In this document: positions 1 through 8,455 of the stretch, one piece after another
Layout: each line of letters starts with the position of its first letter
Position numbering within the stretch: position 1 is the first letter of the stretch
Assembly (NCBI GenBank): GCA_902795275.1
Contig: CADBKQ010000002.1
Span: 62,001-126,000, forward strand
From: an uncultured Eubacteriales bacterium
GTDB lineage: Bacteria > Bacillota > Clostridia > Christensenellales > Aristaeellaceae
Reading direction: 5' to 3'
Length of the DNA: 64,000 nt
The notes under the pieces: generated by a model
The model's database searches: none
Told to the model about the DNA's origin: nothing
What the model saw: only the letters and a program-made list of their open reading frames with translations
Translations under genes and position numbers: made by a program

Positions 1-114
1 TCTTTTTTTGTGAAAAGCACAGATGCTCCGTCCTTCCCAAAAGCAGGAGGATGACGTTCCGGCGTATTGTTGAGGGTTTTCACCGTCCCTATCCATCCGA
101 GAGAGCGTGAGAAA

Positions 115-663
115 ATGTTTCCCCTTGTTTTTCTTTTGATTCAAAACGACAGCGACCGGGCTTTCATGGAAACGCTGTTCGCCCAGTACCACCGGCTCAT
201 GTACGCCCAGGCTCTGCGGGTGCTGCGAAGCCGCGAGGCCGCGGAGGACGCGGTGAGCGAAAGCCTGATTCAGCTGATCAAAAAAATCAGCCTGCTGCGC
301 ACGCTGGAATGTAACAAATTGAAGGCTTACGTTGTCATCACAGTGAAGCACACCGCCATCACCCTGCTGCACCGCCGCGAACGGGAGCAGCCCGCGGACG
401 ACATGACGTTCCAGCATGTCGCCGCCGATGAGCGCGTGGACGATATCGTGCTGGAAGCGGTGGGCGTTGAGCGCATCAAAAACGCCATTCTTGCGCTGCC
501 GCCCCGGGAGAAAGACATGATGCTGATGCGCTATTTCCGGGACATGACGGACGAGGAAATCGCGGAAGCGACGGGTCTGAAAGCCGTGTCAGTGCGGGTG
601 CACCTGAGCCGCGCCCGGAAGCGGCTGGCGCAAATGCTCGGCGGAAAGGGGGAAGAGATATGA
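115..663 (+). CDS. RNA polymerase sigma factor, ECF/sigma-70 family
   Basis: A sigma-70 family factor of about 182 residues. The N-terminal half has the region 2 core-binding helix pattern (YHRLMYAQALRVL, then AEDAVSESL). The C-terminal half has region 4, with a helix-turn-helix around LPPREKDMMLMRYFRDM and TGLKAVSVRVHLSRARKRL. That layout and length fit an extracytoplasmic-function factor. I start it at the ATG at 115, because MFPLVFLLIQND resembles the usual beginning of this family. An in-frame TTG at 67 would add 16 residues but is poorly spaced from the AGGAGG at 45-50. The stop overlaps the ATG of the next gene (ATGA), so the two are translationally coupled. The downstream membrane protein is probably its anti-sigma partner (inference). 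The target promoters cannot be read from the sequence. Confidence 0.88.
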   Translation: MFPLVFLLIQNDSDRAFMETLFAQYHRLMYAQALRVLRSREAAEDAVSESLIQLIKKISLLRTLECNKLKAYVVITVKHTAITLLHRREREQPADDMTFQHVAADERVDDIVLEAVGVERIKNAILALPPREKDMMLMRYFRDMTDEEIAEATGLKAVSVRVHLSRARKRLAQMLGGKGEEI

Positions 664-1538
664 AACAGGCGGACGACCTGCTCCGGCAGGCCTGCGCGGA
701 GATCGCGCGGGAAGAAGCAGACAGCTTCGAGCAAAGCCTGACCCGCTCCGCGAGCCGGGAAGCGGAAGAAGCATACCGCCATCATCGGCTGAAAGCGCTG
801 GCTGTGATCAAACGGCACACGGGCACATCAGGCCATCCCCTGCTCCTCCCGCTTGCCGCCGCGCTGCTGATTGTCCTTGGCGGCGCAGTGTTTTCGATGC
901 GCCATTCGCCAAAGGACATGACAGAGCAGACCCAGCCCCCATCTGAAATCACGGTGCAGCCTTTTTACACCGCCGAACCAACAGCCGCCCCCTCCCCCAC
1001 GCTTTCTTCTGTTGTTACAGCCAGTTCCACTCCTCCCCCCACGGAAGCGCCGATTATCGGGCAAACTCCGACCGCCATCCCCACAGAAACGCCGTTTATC
1101 TCTCCTTCTCCAGCTCCATCCACCACTTTTACACCACTTCCGACAGAAGCGCCCACTCCTGTCCCCACCGCGACGCCGGAACCGGAAAACGCTTCCCTGG
1201 TGCCCGCAGGCTGGCAGGGCGAGTACTTCCCCACCCTGCTGCCGCCGGGGTTTGAATTGGCTTCCGTCACCCGGGAAGACGATTGCTGCACCGCCGCCTA
1301 CACCCGCTACGGGCAATTGCTGACCTTCACGGAGTACGATCATACCCGCCTCATCGAAGCCCCGAAGGATGCGGATTACAAGTACATTCAGGTGAACGGC
1401 TTCGTCGTTTTGCAAGCGCGGACGGATAACGGCGTCACGCTTACCTGGGATATGGACGGCCACACTCTGTCCCTGTTCACGCCCCAGGGCGACGGCATCG
1501 ACATCGCGGAAAGCGTCGAAAAAAAATCAAAACCATGA
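660..1538 (+). CDS. Membrane-anchored DUF4367-like protein, probable anti-sigma factor
   Basis: A 292-residue single-pass membrane protein. The first 58 residues are charged and cytoplasmic in type. A hydrophobic segment lies at about 60-80. Residues 95-180 form a proline/threonine/serine-rich extracytoplasmic linker. The last 110 residues (from VPAGWQGEYFP) resemble the DUF4367 fold often found on Firmicutes anti-sigma or sigma-linked membrane proteins. The start codon overlaps the stop of the sigma factor gene. The cysteine pair in REDDCC is unusual for this domain. Its role as negative regulator or envelope-stress sensor for the sigma factor is inferred from the gene pair; no zinc-type anti-sigma motif is visible. 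Confidence 0.7.
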   Translation: MKQADDLLRQACAEIAREEADSFEQSLTRSASREAEEAYRHHRLKALAVIKRHTGTSGHPLLLPLAAALLIVLGGAVFSMRHSPKDMTEQTQPPSEITVQPFYTAEPTAAPSPTLSSVVTASSTPPPTEAPIIGQTPTAIPTETPFISPSPAPSTTFTPLPTEAPTPVPTATPEPENASLVPAGWQGEYFPTLLPPGFELASVTREDDCCTAAYTRYGQLLTFTEYDHTRLIEAPKDADYKYIQVNGFVVLQARTDNGVTLTWDMDGHTLSLFTPQGDGIDIAESVEKKSKP

Positions 1539-1541
1539 AAC

Positions 1542-1600
1542 AAAACGCTCCTTTCCATGGTCACTATGGATGAACCCCGAACCATGGAAAGGAGTGTTTC
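1542..1600 (+). promoter_or_regulatory. Long hairpin enclosing the Shine-Dalgarno of the next gene
   Basis: Two 20-nt arms, 1542-1561 and 1581-1600, are nearly perfect inverted copies, with one G-T pair and one mismatch at the outer end. The right arm contains the AAAGGAG ribosome-binding site of the gene starting at 1604. In RNA the stem would hide that site. It could act as a terminator for the upstream pair or as a translational switch. No U-run follows, so the switch reading is at least as likely. Confidence 0.55.
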
Positions 1601-1603
1601 TAT

Positions 1604-3121
1604 ATGAAACGAATCGTGTGTGTTGTATTCAGTTTGCTGCTGGTAACTTCCTGCCTGCCCGCATTCGCCGGAGCGGAAGGCGCGGCTTTCCGTTCAACCC
1701 AGGAAATTCCCGATGCGGTGCTGGAACTGTTCTCTGACCGTTCCTTTGACGGCTACACCATTGGCTTGCAAGGCTATACGGAAACCGCCCGCGCAGGATA
1801 CAGCTATGCTTTCGTCCTCGCGCAGAAGGACGGCCGCAACGTGCTCTACGGTTTCCGCAGCAGCGGGCAGCAGAGCTTCCGCCATTTCCTCACCACCGAC
1901 AGCGCCGTTCCCCAGGGCCAGGGGATTTTTCGGCTGCAAAACATCGGCGGACAGGTGATCGAAACCTACCCGTCCGCGGAATCCGCCATTGCCAGCGGGC
2001 ATTACACCCTCTCCGACGCAGCCATCGCCATTCATTTTCAGGTGCCCGACAATGAAGAATACGACAACTGGACGCTGTTGGCCGACTGCGACGACAGCGG
2101 CCAATGGCACGTGCGCTGGATCTTTGCCAACGGCTTTGGCACGGAATACAGCGAAGCGCGGCTGACGGATTCCGGCCTGACCACCTATTTTGAGCTGGTG
2201 CCCCAGGGCAGCGCGCAGGGCGTGGTGGAAACCAGCCTGCGGCATTTCAGCTGGGACGCCTTTCCCAAGTCCCTCCAGGAGGCGCAGGACAAGCTGACCA
2301 CCCCGCCGTCCATTCCCGCGGGCGAACTGAAAGCCCAGCGCGTCCAATTCACCGGCGGGCGGAAATATGAGGTGTATACCGGCCCCGGCCCGGAATACCT
2401 GCGAGCGGGCAGCGGAAAAGCCGCTGTGTCCACCAATGACTGGATTCAGGTGTTCGGTTCGGAAAACGGCTATATCCTGATTCAGTACGACATTTCTTCC
2501 ACCCAGAACCGCTTCGGCTATATCCCGGAATCCGCCCTGCCCGGCGGAACCAGCGTCGGCCCGCTGCCCTTCCGCTATGAAGACGCGACCGTTCTCGCAA
2601 ACACCATCCTGACCGACGACCCGCTAAACAGCCAAGCCGCGCTTTGCATCCTGAAAAACGGCGACAGCGTGAAATGGCTGGCAGCCATGGGCGATTGGGC
2701 GTATGTGGAGGCGAGTTCTTTCGGCCAGCCCGTCCGGGGTTTTGTCCGTGCGAACGCGGTCAGCCGCATCCTTCGGAGAATCTTCACCGCCGATTACCGG
2801 AACGCAGTCTATTCCGCCCATGCCACGGCGGAAATTATTTATGAGAATCCAATGACTGCGAATATTGCCGTGACCGTGACCGGCCCCGCATCCTGGAAAA
2901 ACAGCAGTACGGACCGGGTGGTCGGCTATCAGGTGTACGCCAACAATCTGCCGATTGAAGAAGTGTCCCATGCGGTAGGCTATATCAGCCAGAGCGAAAT
3001 TTTCGCCCTTTCCACCGTTCTTCCCGCAGGCGCCGCGGTGCTGGGCCTGTGCCCCATCCACGCTCAAACGGGGTTAAACGCCGCGGAGATCATCACAATT
3101 GCATTCCAGGAAAAGCAATAG
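1604..3121 (+). CDS. Secreted SH3-domain protein of unknown function
   Basis: A 505-residue exported protein with a clear signal peptide (Lys-Arg start, hydrophobic core, cleavage near AFAGAEG). The first 230 residues show no family I recognise. About residues 250-320 look like a bacterial SH3 domain (VYTGPGPEYLRAG followed by WIQVFGSENGYILIQYD), and a second SH3-like stretch follows at about 325-385. SH3b domains usually bind peptidoglycan or partner cell-wall proteins, so a cell-surface role is inferred. The ribosome-binding site lies in the stem of the hairpin at 1542-1600. A strong terminator follows. Confidence 0.75.
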   Translation: MKRIVCVVFSLLLVTSCLPAFAGAEGAAFRSTQEIPDAVLELFSDRSFDGYTIGLQGYTETARAGYSYAFVLAQKDGRNVLYGFRSSGQQSFRHFLTTDSAVPQGQGIFRLQNIGGQVIETYPSAESAIASGHYTLSDAAIAIHFQVPDNEEYDNWTLLADCDDSGQWHVRWIFANGFGTEYSEARLTDSGLTTYFELVPQGSAQGVVETSLRHFSWDAFPKSLQEAQDKLTTPPSIPAGELKAQRVQFTGGRKYEVYTGPGPEYLRAGSGKAAVSTNDWIQVFGSENGYILIQYDISSTQNRFGYIPESALPGGTSVGPLPFRYEDATVLANTILTDDPLNSQAALCILKNGDSVKWLAAMGDWAYVEASSFGQPVRGFVRANAVSRILRRIFTADYRNAVYSAHATAEIIYENPMTANIAVTVTGPASWKNSSTDRVVGYQVYANNLPIEEVSHAVGYISQSEIFALSTVLPAGAAVLGLCPIHAQTGLNAAEIITIAFQEKQ

Positions 3122-3127
3122 AACAGG

Positions 3128-3160
3128 CGCGGGGCAGCATGCATTGCTGCCCCGTATCAC
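3128..3160 (+). terminator. Rho-independent terminator after the SH3 protein gene
   Basis: A 10-bp stem, CGGGGCAGCA at 3130-3139 paired with 3145-3154, is followed by a T-rich tract. It lies between convergent genes. Confidence 0.75.
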
Positions 3161-3162
3161 TT

Positions 3163-4164
3163 TTATAGATGCACGCTGAAATGATGCGTTTCATCATGCA
3201 TATCATAGAGGGTATTTCCTGTGTCAGCGATATATTGCTGCTGCCATTTCAGCAGCAGATCGCGCAGCCTGAACAGCTGCTGATTGGCCGGATCGCCGTA
3301 ACGCGCAGCCAGTTCCCGGGCGGGAAGCATTTCACGCAGATAACGGTCATCCATGCTTTCCAGTTCATTCAGGATATCGACGGTCGGCATTGCATTCAGC
3401 TTTTCCATATTCTCCGGCGTCAGCACCAGCGTCAGATTCCGTTTTTCCGGATCGGCTATTTCGCCGGATGACAGCCATTCCGCTTCCGTCATGTGCCGAA
3501 CATGCGCGAAGGCATTCCGTATTTCCTCCGGCAATGCGTCAAATTCCCGCCGGGTAATCCGCTGATCCTGTATCGACCTTCCCCGGCCCTTGCTGTGCGG
3601 AAGAAAAAAGGAGAATCGCCTGATCCCTTTTTCGGAAAGAAGATGGTGAAGCGCCGGCATCTGATCCAGGTTTTCCCGCAGAAGCGGGATACTGATGTTC
3701 ACGGGCAGCTCCGCTTCTTTCGAGGCATTCAGCATTTCCATCAGGAAACGGAAGTCTCCCTTTCTGCCCGCGAAACGGTCATGGTATTCTTCCGTTCCGA
3801 AAAAAGTCAGGTCGATCAGTTCCACGCCGTTTTCGCGTAGGGTGTTCATCAGCTTCCGCAATTCCTGTTCGTCTCTGAAAGCAAAGCCGTTCATCTGCAG
3901 GAAGCTCGCGCCGGGCGCATGATATTTCCGGCAGAATCGGATGAAATCCGGAAGGTCAGGCGTATCCATACAATAACCGAAGTAATAGTTTGCTTTAAGG
4001 TCCGGCCTGGCTTCCGCCAATTCCCCTATCACTCTTTCAGCAAACGCCATACCGGTTTTCTGATTCACGCCCGCCGCTTTTCCGCAGGATGAGAGGAGGC
4101 AGTATCGACAATGGGCGTGGCATGGAACGCAGTAATTGGCAATGCTGAATGAGACAGTTTTCAT
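3163..4164 (-). CDS. Radical SAM protein
   Basis: A 333-residue radical SAM enzyme. The CxxxCxxC motif that ligates the catalytic [4Fe-4S] cluster is at residues 15-22 (CHAHCRYC), with an extra Cys at 12. A TIM-barrel-like body follows, including NYYFGYCMDTPDL and ELIDLTFFGTEEYHD. There is no C-terminal SPASM-type cysteine cluster. The substrate cannot be predicted: no precursor peptide gene is adjacent, and the upstream neighbour is a thioesterase 72 bp away. The ATG at 4164 has a good GAGGAGG site upstream. Confidence 0.85.
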   Translation of the reverse strand: MKTVSFSIANYCVPCHAHCRYCLLSSCGKAAGVNQKTGMAFAERVIGELAEARPDLKANYYFGYCMDTPDLPDFIRFCRKYHAPGASFLQMNGFAFRDEQELRKLMNTLRENGVELIDLTFFGTEEYHDRFAGRKGDFRFLMEMLNASKEAELPVNISIPLLRENLDQMPALHHLLSEKGIRRFSFFLPHSKGRGRSIQDQRITRREFDALPEEIRNAFAHVRHMTEAEWLSSGEIADPEKRNLTLVLTPENMEKLNAMPTVDILNELESMDDRYLREMLPARELAARYGDPANQQLFRLRDLLLKWQQQYIADTGNTLYDMHDETHHFSVHL

Positions 4165-4236
4165 TTCTCAATCCTCCTCTCGTTTTACCCGTTCTTATCG
4201 TGCGTTCTAAGAAGTCAAATTGGCTTCCTGAACGGT

Positions 4237-4968
4237 TTACCGCTCCCGCAGCTTGCCGCCCAGCTCGAAGTGCATTTTGTCCTCATGGTAGCCCGCGACG
4301 CGGAACTGATTTTCGCTGACGGCGGTGTGGAGCATGATGGTCTGGTCGGGCCGGACTTCGGCGGACAGGTTCACCAGCAGCGTTTCCAGGCAGTACTTGC
4401 GCATCACGTCCACGCCCAGGGCGTCGCAGGCCCAGTCGGCGTAGCGGGTGTTGTTCACGTGCTGGTTCACGTCCAGGTCAAAGTACATGGGTACCCGGCG
4501 CATCACGTTTTCCTCGCCGTTCACCATGTCCACCGTGGCGGGCAGGCCCATGGGCAGGGGCAGGTCGGCGTTTTCCGGCAGCAGCCGCGCCACGTCGCCG
4601 GGGGGCAGCATATGCCGGTCGTTGATATCCATCAGCACCCACAGCGTCGCCGCGTAGCCCAGGGATTCGCCCCGTTCGTCCCGGAAGAAATAATAGCGGG
4701 GAAAGAACCAGCGGCGGTTGACCGTGGGGAAGGTTTCGGCGGTGATGCGGTCGCCGATCTTGGGGTATCTGTCCATGTGGATTTCGCAGCGGGTCAGCAC
4801 CCACACCACGTTCTTTTCGATCAGCGCGTTGCGCCCGCAGCCCAAAAGCTCCGAGTGCATCCCCGCCAATTCCTGCATGGTCTGCATGATGGCGCTGGGC
4901 CGCCACTGGCCCATGAAGTCGCAGTCGCAGGTGCGCAGGATGAATTCCTGCTGATAGGTTTTGTACAT
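4237..4968 (-). CDS. Acyl-ACP thioesterase
   Basis: A 243-residue double-hotdog acyl-[acyl carrier protein] thioesterase of the FatA/FatB-like bacterial type, which releases fatty acids from ACP. The first hotdog carries a long helix (QTMQELAGMHSELLG). The second carries the family signature DVNQHVNNTRYADW, in which the Asn and His are the catalytic residues. Length is normal for the family. The ATG at 4968 follows a GGAGGA site. It is separated from the mnmG stop by 229 bp of repeat sequence, so it may have its own transcript. Confidence 0.87.
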   Translation of the reverse strand: MYKTYQQEFILRTCDCDFMGQWRPSAIMQTMQELAGMHSELLGCGRNALIEKNVVWVLTRCEIHMDRYPKIGDRITAETFPTVNRRWFFPRYYFFRDERGESLGYAATLWVLMDINDRHMLPPGDVARLLPENADLPLPMGLPATVDMVNGEENVMRRVPMYFDLDVNQHVNNTRYADWACDALGVDVMRKYCLETLLVNLSAEVRPDQTIMLHTAVSENQFRVAGYHEDKMHFELGGKLRER

Positions 4969-5028
4969 AAATATAGTCCTCCATGTTGCTTGCCATTGCT
5001 GGTAAGGTATATCACGTACCCCCTATGG

Positions 5029-5191
5029 TTTTCTCGGAAGGGGGACGAGCCGCCGATGACCGCCAGTGGCGGAAATATCATCGGCGGTGAGATCAGCCGA
5101 AACAAGCAATGTCCCCTGTGGGGACTTGCGTCGATTGAGGCTGCGGATCGGGGGAAACCGCTCTTTGGCCCACAAAGAGCGGTCTCCCCCA
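5029..5191. repeat. Partial copy of the composite palindromic repeat, with inserted hairpins
   Basis: The spacer between mnmG and the thioesterase gene contains the arm TTCTCGGAAGGGGG at 5031-5044 and a hairpin at 5150-5190 (GAAACCGCTCTTTGG with its complement). Both match parts of the 176-bp element seen at 12201 and 19488. Between them about 105 bp of other sequence carries two more inverted pairs: CGCCGATGA/TCATCGGCG around 5051-5087 and GTCCCC/GGGGAC around 5111-5125. Confidence 0.6.
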
Positions 5192-5197
5192 CAAAAA

Positions 5198-6967
5198 CTA
5201 ATCGTTTTCCCGCCGCTTGAGCCACACCATCAGCACGGCCACGTCAGCGGGATTCACGCCGGGGATGCGGCTGGCCTGGCCCAGGGACACGGGCTGCTGA
5301 GCCTGTAGTTTTTCCCGGGCTTCCAGGCGCAGGGCGTCGATGGCGTGATAGTCCGTCCCGGCGGGAATCTTCGTTTCCTCCATGGCCCGGGCCTGGCGAA
5401 TCTGCGCCATCTCTTTTTGGAGATAGCCTTCGTACTTGATTTGAATTTCCGCCTGCTCGCGCGCGCCTTCGCAGTAATCCCAGCCTTCGGGCAGGGTGAG
5501 CTTCGCTTCGGGGTGGCGGAGTTCCTTGGCTTTGCCCTCGTCGTTCAGGCGCTGAATCAGTTCTTCTGTTTCCCGCTGCTTCCGTTCCGTGCGCCGCAGA
5601 CGTTCGTCGGAAATCAGGCCCAAGTCCCGCGCCCGGAAGGTCAGGCGCAGGTCGGCGTTGTCCTGCCGCAGGAACAGGCGGTGCTCGGCCCGGCTGGTCA
5701 TCATGCGGTAAGGCTCGTCGGTGCCTTTGGTGGTCAGGTCGTCGGCCAGCACGCCGATGTACGCCTGGTCGCGGGTCAGCAGGAAGGGTTCTTTTTCCTG
5801 GCAGTACAGCCCCGCGTTGATGGCGGCGTAAATGCCCTGGGCCGCCGCTTCCTCATAGCCCGAGGTGCCGTTGATCTGTCCGGCCAGATACAACCCTGGA
5901 ATATGCCTTGCCCCCAGGTGCGGGGTCAGGGCCAGCGGGTCGATGCAGTCATATTCGATGGCGTAGGCCAAGCGGGTCAGGACGCAATGCTCCAGGCCCG
6001 GAATGGTGCGGTACATGGCCCACTGCACGTCCTCCGGCATGGAGGAGCTCATGCCCTGCACGTACCATTCGGGATAGCCGTCGCCCTCCGGCTCCAGGAA
6101 AATCTGGTGCCTGTCCTTGTCGGCGAAGCGCACGATCTTGGTTTCGATGGAGGGGCAGTAGCGCGCCCCGGTGCCGTTGATCTGGCCCGTGAACATGGGC
6201 GCGCGGTGGAGGTTCTGCCGGATGATCTCGTGGGTGCGCTCGTTCGTCCAGGTCAGGTAGCAGTTGATTTTGTTGGCGGGCGGCGTGTCCGTCAGGAAGG
6301 AAAAGGGCGTCACCGGCTCGTCCCCGGGCTGCACGTCCATCTTGTCAAAGTCGATGCTGTTCTCCGCCACCCGCGCCGGGGTGCCGGTCTTAAACCGGCG
6401 GATGGAAAAGCCCAGGTCGGAAAGGGACTGGCTCAGGAAATTGGCGGGCATCAGGCCCTGGGGCCCCGCGTCCCACTCTGCCTCACCGATGATGATGCGG
6501 CTTTTCAGGTACACGCCCGTACACACCACCACCGCCCGGCAGGGGATCACGTCGCCGGTGAGGGTTTTGACGCCGGACACTTTTCCATTTTGCGTCAGGA
6601 TCTCGGCGGCCTCCCCCTGCCGCAGGGTCAGGCGTTCCTGGTTGAACAGGGTTTTCAGCATCCGCAGGTGATACGCCCGCTTGTCCGCCTGGATGCGGAG
6701 GCTATGCACTGCCGGGCCTTTCCCCCGGTTCAGCATCCGGGATTGGAGGGTGATATCGTCCGCCGCCAGGCCCATTTCCCCGCCCAGCGCGTCCACCTCC
6801 CGCACCAGATGGCCCTTGCCCGTGCCGCCAATGGAGGGATTGCAGGGCATCAGCGCCACCGATTCCAGGTTCAGCGTCAGCAATAACGTATCCAGCCCCA
6901 TCCGGGCTCCGCACAGCGCCGCCTCGCATCCCGCGTGGCCCGCGCCGATCACAACAATGTCTGGCAA
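5198..6967 (-). CDS. mnmG: tRNA uridine-5-carboxymethylaminomethyl(34) synthesis enzyme MnmG
   Basis: A 589-residue FAD-dependent MnmG (GidA), which with MnmE installs the cmnm5 group on wobble uridine 34. The N-terminus has the dinucleotide-binding motif [12 protein letters not shown]. The family blocks [32 protein letters not shown] and [16 protein letters not shown] are all present. It is slightly shorter than the roughly 625-residue E. coli protein, but no domain is obviously missing. The start is a TTG at 6967 behind GGAGGAAAC; no suitable ATG exists in frame. It lies in an apparent operon after the SpoU methyltransferase and the TIGR01440 gene, a translation and RNA-modification grouping. 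mnmE is not in the window. Confidence 0.95.
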   Translation of the reverse strand: MPDIVVIGAGHAGCEAALCGARMGLDTLLLTLNLESVALMPCNPSIGGTGKGHLVREVDALGGEMGLAADDITLQSRMLNRGKGPAVHSLRIQADKRAYHLRMLKTLFNQERLTLRQGEAAEILTQNGKVSGVKTLTGDVIPCRAVVVCTGVYLKSRIIIGEAEWDAGPQGLMPANFLSQSLSDLGFSIRRFKTGTPARVAENSIDFDKMDVQPGDEPVTPFSFLTDTPPANKINCYLTWTNERTHEIIRQNLHRAPMFTGQINGTGARYCPSIETKIVRFADKDRHQIFLEPEGDGYPEWYVQGMSSSMPEDVQWAMYRTIPGLEHCVLTRLAYAIEYDCIDPLALTPHLGARHIPGLYLAGQINGTSGYEEAAAQGIYAAINAGLYCQEKEPFLLTRDQAYIGVLADDLTTKGTDEPYRMMTSRAEHRLFLRQDNADLRLTFRARDLGLISDERLRRTERKQRETEELIQRLNDEGKAKELRHPEAKLTLPEGWDYCEGAREQAEIQIKYEGYLQKEMAQIRQARAMEETKIPAGTDYHAIDALRLEAREKLQAQQPVSLGQASRIPGVNPADVAVLMVWLKRREND

Positions 6968-7000
6968 AATGTTTCCTCCAAATGCTTTCGCAGCCGTAAA

Positions 7001-7546
7001 TTATTGATAAACTGCCCTTTCCCCGCCCACATAGGGCAGCCGGGAATAGGCGCACACCAGATTGGCGTGGCCGATGTTCTTTATCTCCCCCCGGTACGGC
7101 ACCGCCACGGGACGCAGGTGCATTCCGATCAGGGTGTCGCCGATGTCCAACCCGGCGTCGGCCTGCACGTTCATCACCAGGCAGGGGTCCTCCAGCAGCT
7201 TCCACGCCGCCGCGGGCACGCTGCCGCCCGCCTTGGGTTGGGGGATGGCGTTGACCCGCACATACCGACTTTCTTTCGCGGCAAACAGGGGCATCACCAG
7301 GGAGCGGTTCAAATGTTCGCAGCACTGGAAAATGGGAATCAGTTCCTTTTGGCGGCACACGTTCAGGACAGCGGATGCCACCCATTCCCCGATCTCCGGG
7401 GCGCTGGCCTTGCCGATCTGTCCACCCGCGATCTCGCTGGTGGAGCAGCCGATCACGAGCTGCGCGCCGGGCTGCAAATTGCCCGCCTTTGCCAAGTCCA
7501 GAATCGCCTTCGTCACCTGGGCGCGAATCATCTGTTCATCGGTCAT
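7001..7546 (-). CDS. TIGR01440 family protein (DUF436, YwlG-like)
   Basis: A 181-residue protein matching the conserved Firmicutes TIGR01440/DUF436 family. Recognisable blocks are LVIGCSTSEIAGGQIG, FQCCEHLNRSL and DIGDTLIGMHLRPVAVP. The family has no firmly established function. I place the start at 7546, where an AGGAGG site is well spaced, rather than at the longer in-frame start. It begins one base after the stop of the methyltransferase gene, so the two are cotranscribed. mnmG follows 33 bp downstream. Confidence 0.85.
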   Translation of the reverse strand: MTDEQMIRAQVTKAILDLAKAGNLQPGAQLVIGCSTSEIAGGQIGKASAPEIGEWVASAVLNVCRQKELIPIFQCCEHLNRSLVMPLFAAKESRYVRVNAIPQPKAGGSVPAAAWKLLEDPCLVMNVQADAGLDIGDTLIGMHLRPVAVPYRGEIKNIGHANLVCAYSRLPYVGGERAVYQ

Positions 7547-7547
7547 T

Positions 7548-8270
7548 TTATTTCCTCCTGAAAGCGTACATCCCAATTGCTGCCGCAATCGCAAGGTTGA
7601 GGGAATCCACCTCGTCGCTGCTGGGGATGCGGACTGGCTGGCCCACCCGCTGGAACTCCGGCGGCAGACCGGAACCTTCGTTGCCGAAGATCAGAGCACA
7701 GGGGTGCGGGGCGTTGTGCGCCGCGTCGTCCATCTGCACGCTGCCGTCCAGCATAAAGGGATACGCCGCGTGATTTGGAAATTCCTGCCGATACACGGAA
7801 AAGTCGTCGTACTCCGTAACCCGCAGGGAGAAGATGGCCCCCATGCTGGCACGAACCACCTTCGGGTCGTACACGTCTGCGGCGGGGCGGATAATGGCGA
7901 TGTCGTGATAGCCGAAGCCCAGGGCGGTTCGTAGAATCGTTCCTAAATTGCCCTGGTCGGAAATATGGTGGAGCACGATGTGGTCGCCCGCCGCGTTTAG
8001 CTTCCGGGGCTGCTTTTCAAACACTACCGCCGCGAAGCAGTTGTCCTTCCCCGAAATGCGGGCCAGGGCTTTGTCGGCGATTTCCACGCGCACGCGGTTT
8101 TCCTCCGCCAGGGCGATCAGCTTTTTCACGCCGTCGCTGTCCTGGCCCTTGCCGGCAATCAGCAGCCGCCGGGCCAGTTCGGGCCGCTTGGTCATACATT
8201 CCAGAGAGGGAAACAGCCCCGGCGCGTAGGAGTAGTCCAGGTCCCGGCGATACGCTTCCAATGACGGCAT
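7548..8270 (-). CDS. TrmH/SpoU family RNA 2'-O-methyltransferase
   Basis: A 240-residue SPOUT-class methyltransferase. The knotted C-terminal domain shows the three family motifs: motif 1 with NLGTILRTA, motif 2 with IFGNEGSGLP and motif 3 with VDSLNLAIAAAIGMY. The N-terminal 90 residues probably form an RNA-binding domain. It should transfer methyl from S-adenosylmethionine to a ribose 2'-OH of tRNA or rRNA. The exact target nucleotide cannot be told from sequence. The start has an AAGGAG site. It heads the run TrmH, TIGR01440, mnmG. Confidence 0.88.
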   Translation of the reverse strand: MPSLEAYRRDLDYSYAPGLFPSLECMTKRPELARRLLIAGKGQDSDGVKKLIALAEENRVRVEIADKALARISGKDNCFAAVVFEKQPRKLNAAGDHIVLHHISDQGNLGTILRTALGFGYHDIAIIRPAADVYDPKVVRASMGAIFSLRVTEYDDFSVYRQEFPNHAAYPFMLDGSVQMDDAAHNAPHPCALIFGNEGSGLPPEFQRVGQPVRIPSSDEVDSLNLAIAAAIGMYAFRRK

Positions 8271-8312
8271 GGTGTTCTCCTTCTATAAAATCAATATTGA
8301 AAAGAAATCTGC

Positions 8313-8449
8313 GTTGTCATCCCGAGCGGAGGTGAGCAGGAGGCGAACAGCAGTCGAGGGATCTGGAAAAAACAGGATCAACACGATTCCCAGCTTTCAG
8401 GTCCCTCCACTTCGTTCCGCTCTCGCTTCACTTCGGTCGGGATGACAAG
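8313..8449. repeat. Intergenic inverted-repeat element
   Basis: The ends TTGTCATCCCGA (from 8314) and TCGGGATGACAA (to 8448) are inverted copies. Inside, GAGGGATCTGG and CAGGTCCCTCCACT extend the palindrome. The element is about 135 bp, non-coding, and fills most of the spacer between the methyltransferase and aldehyde dehydrogenase genes. Similar TCATCCCGAGCG...GAGGGATC palindromes are common in intergenic DNA of many bacteria (established knowledge). Confidence 0.65.
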
Positions 8450-8455
8450 AGGAGG

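Noticed and set aside
5345..6886. Long plus-strand open frame opposite mnmG
   Set aside because: The antisense strand of a strongly conserved gene. The translation has no recognisable domain and no ribosome-binding site precedes it.
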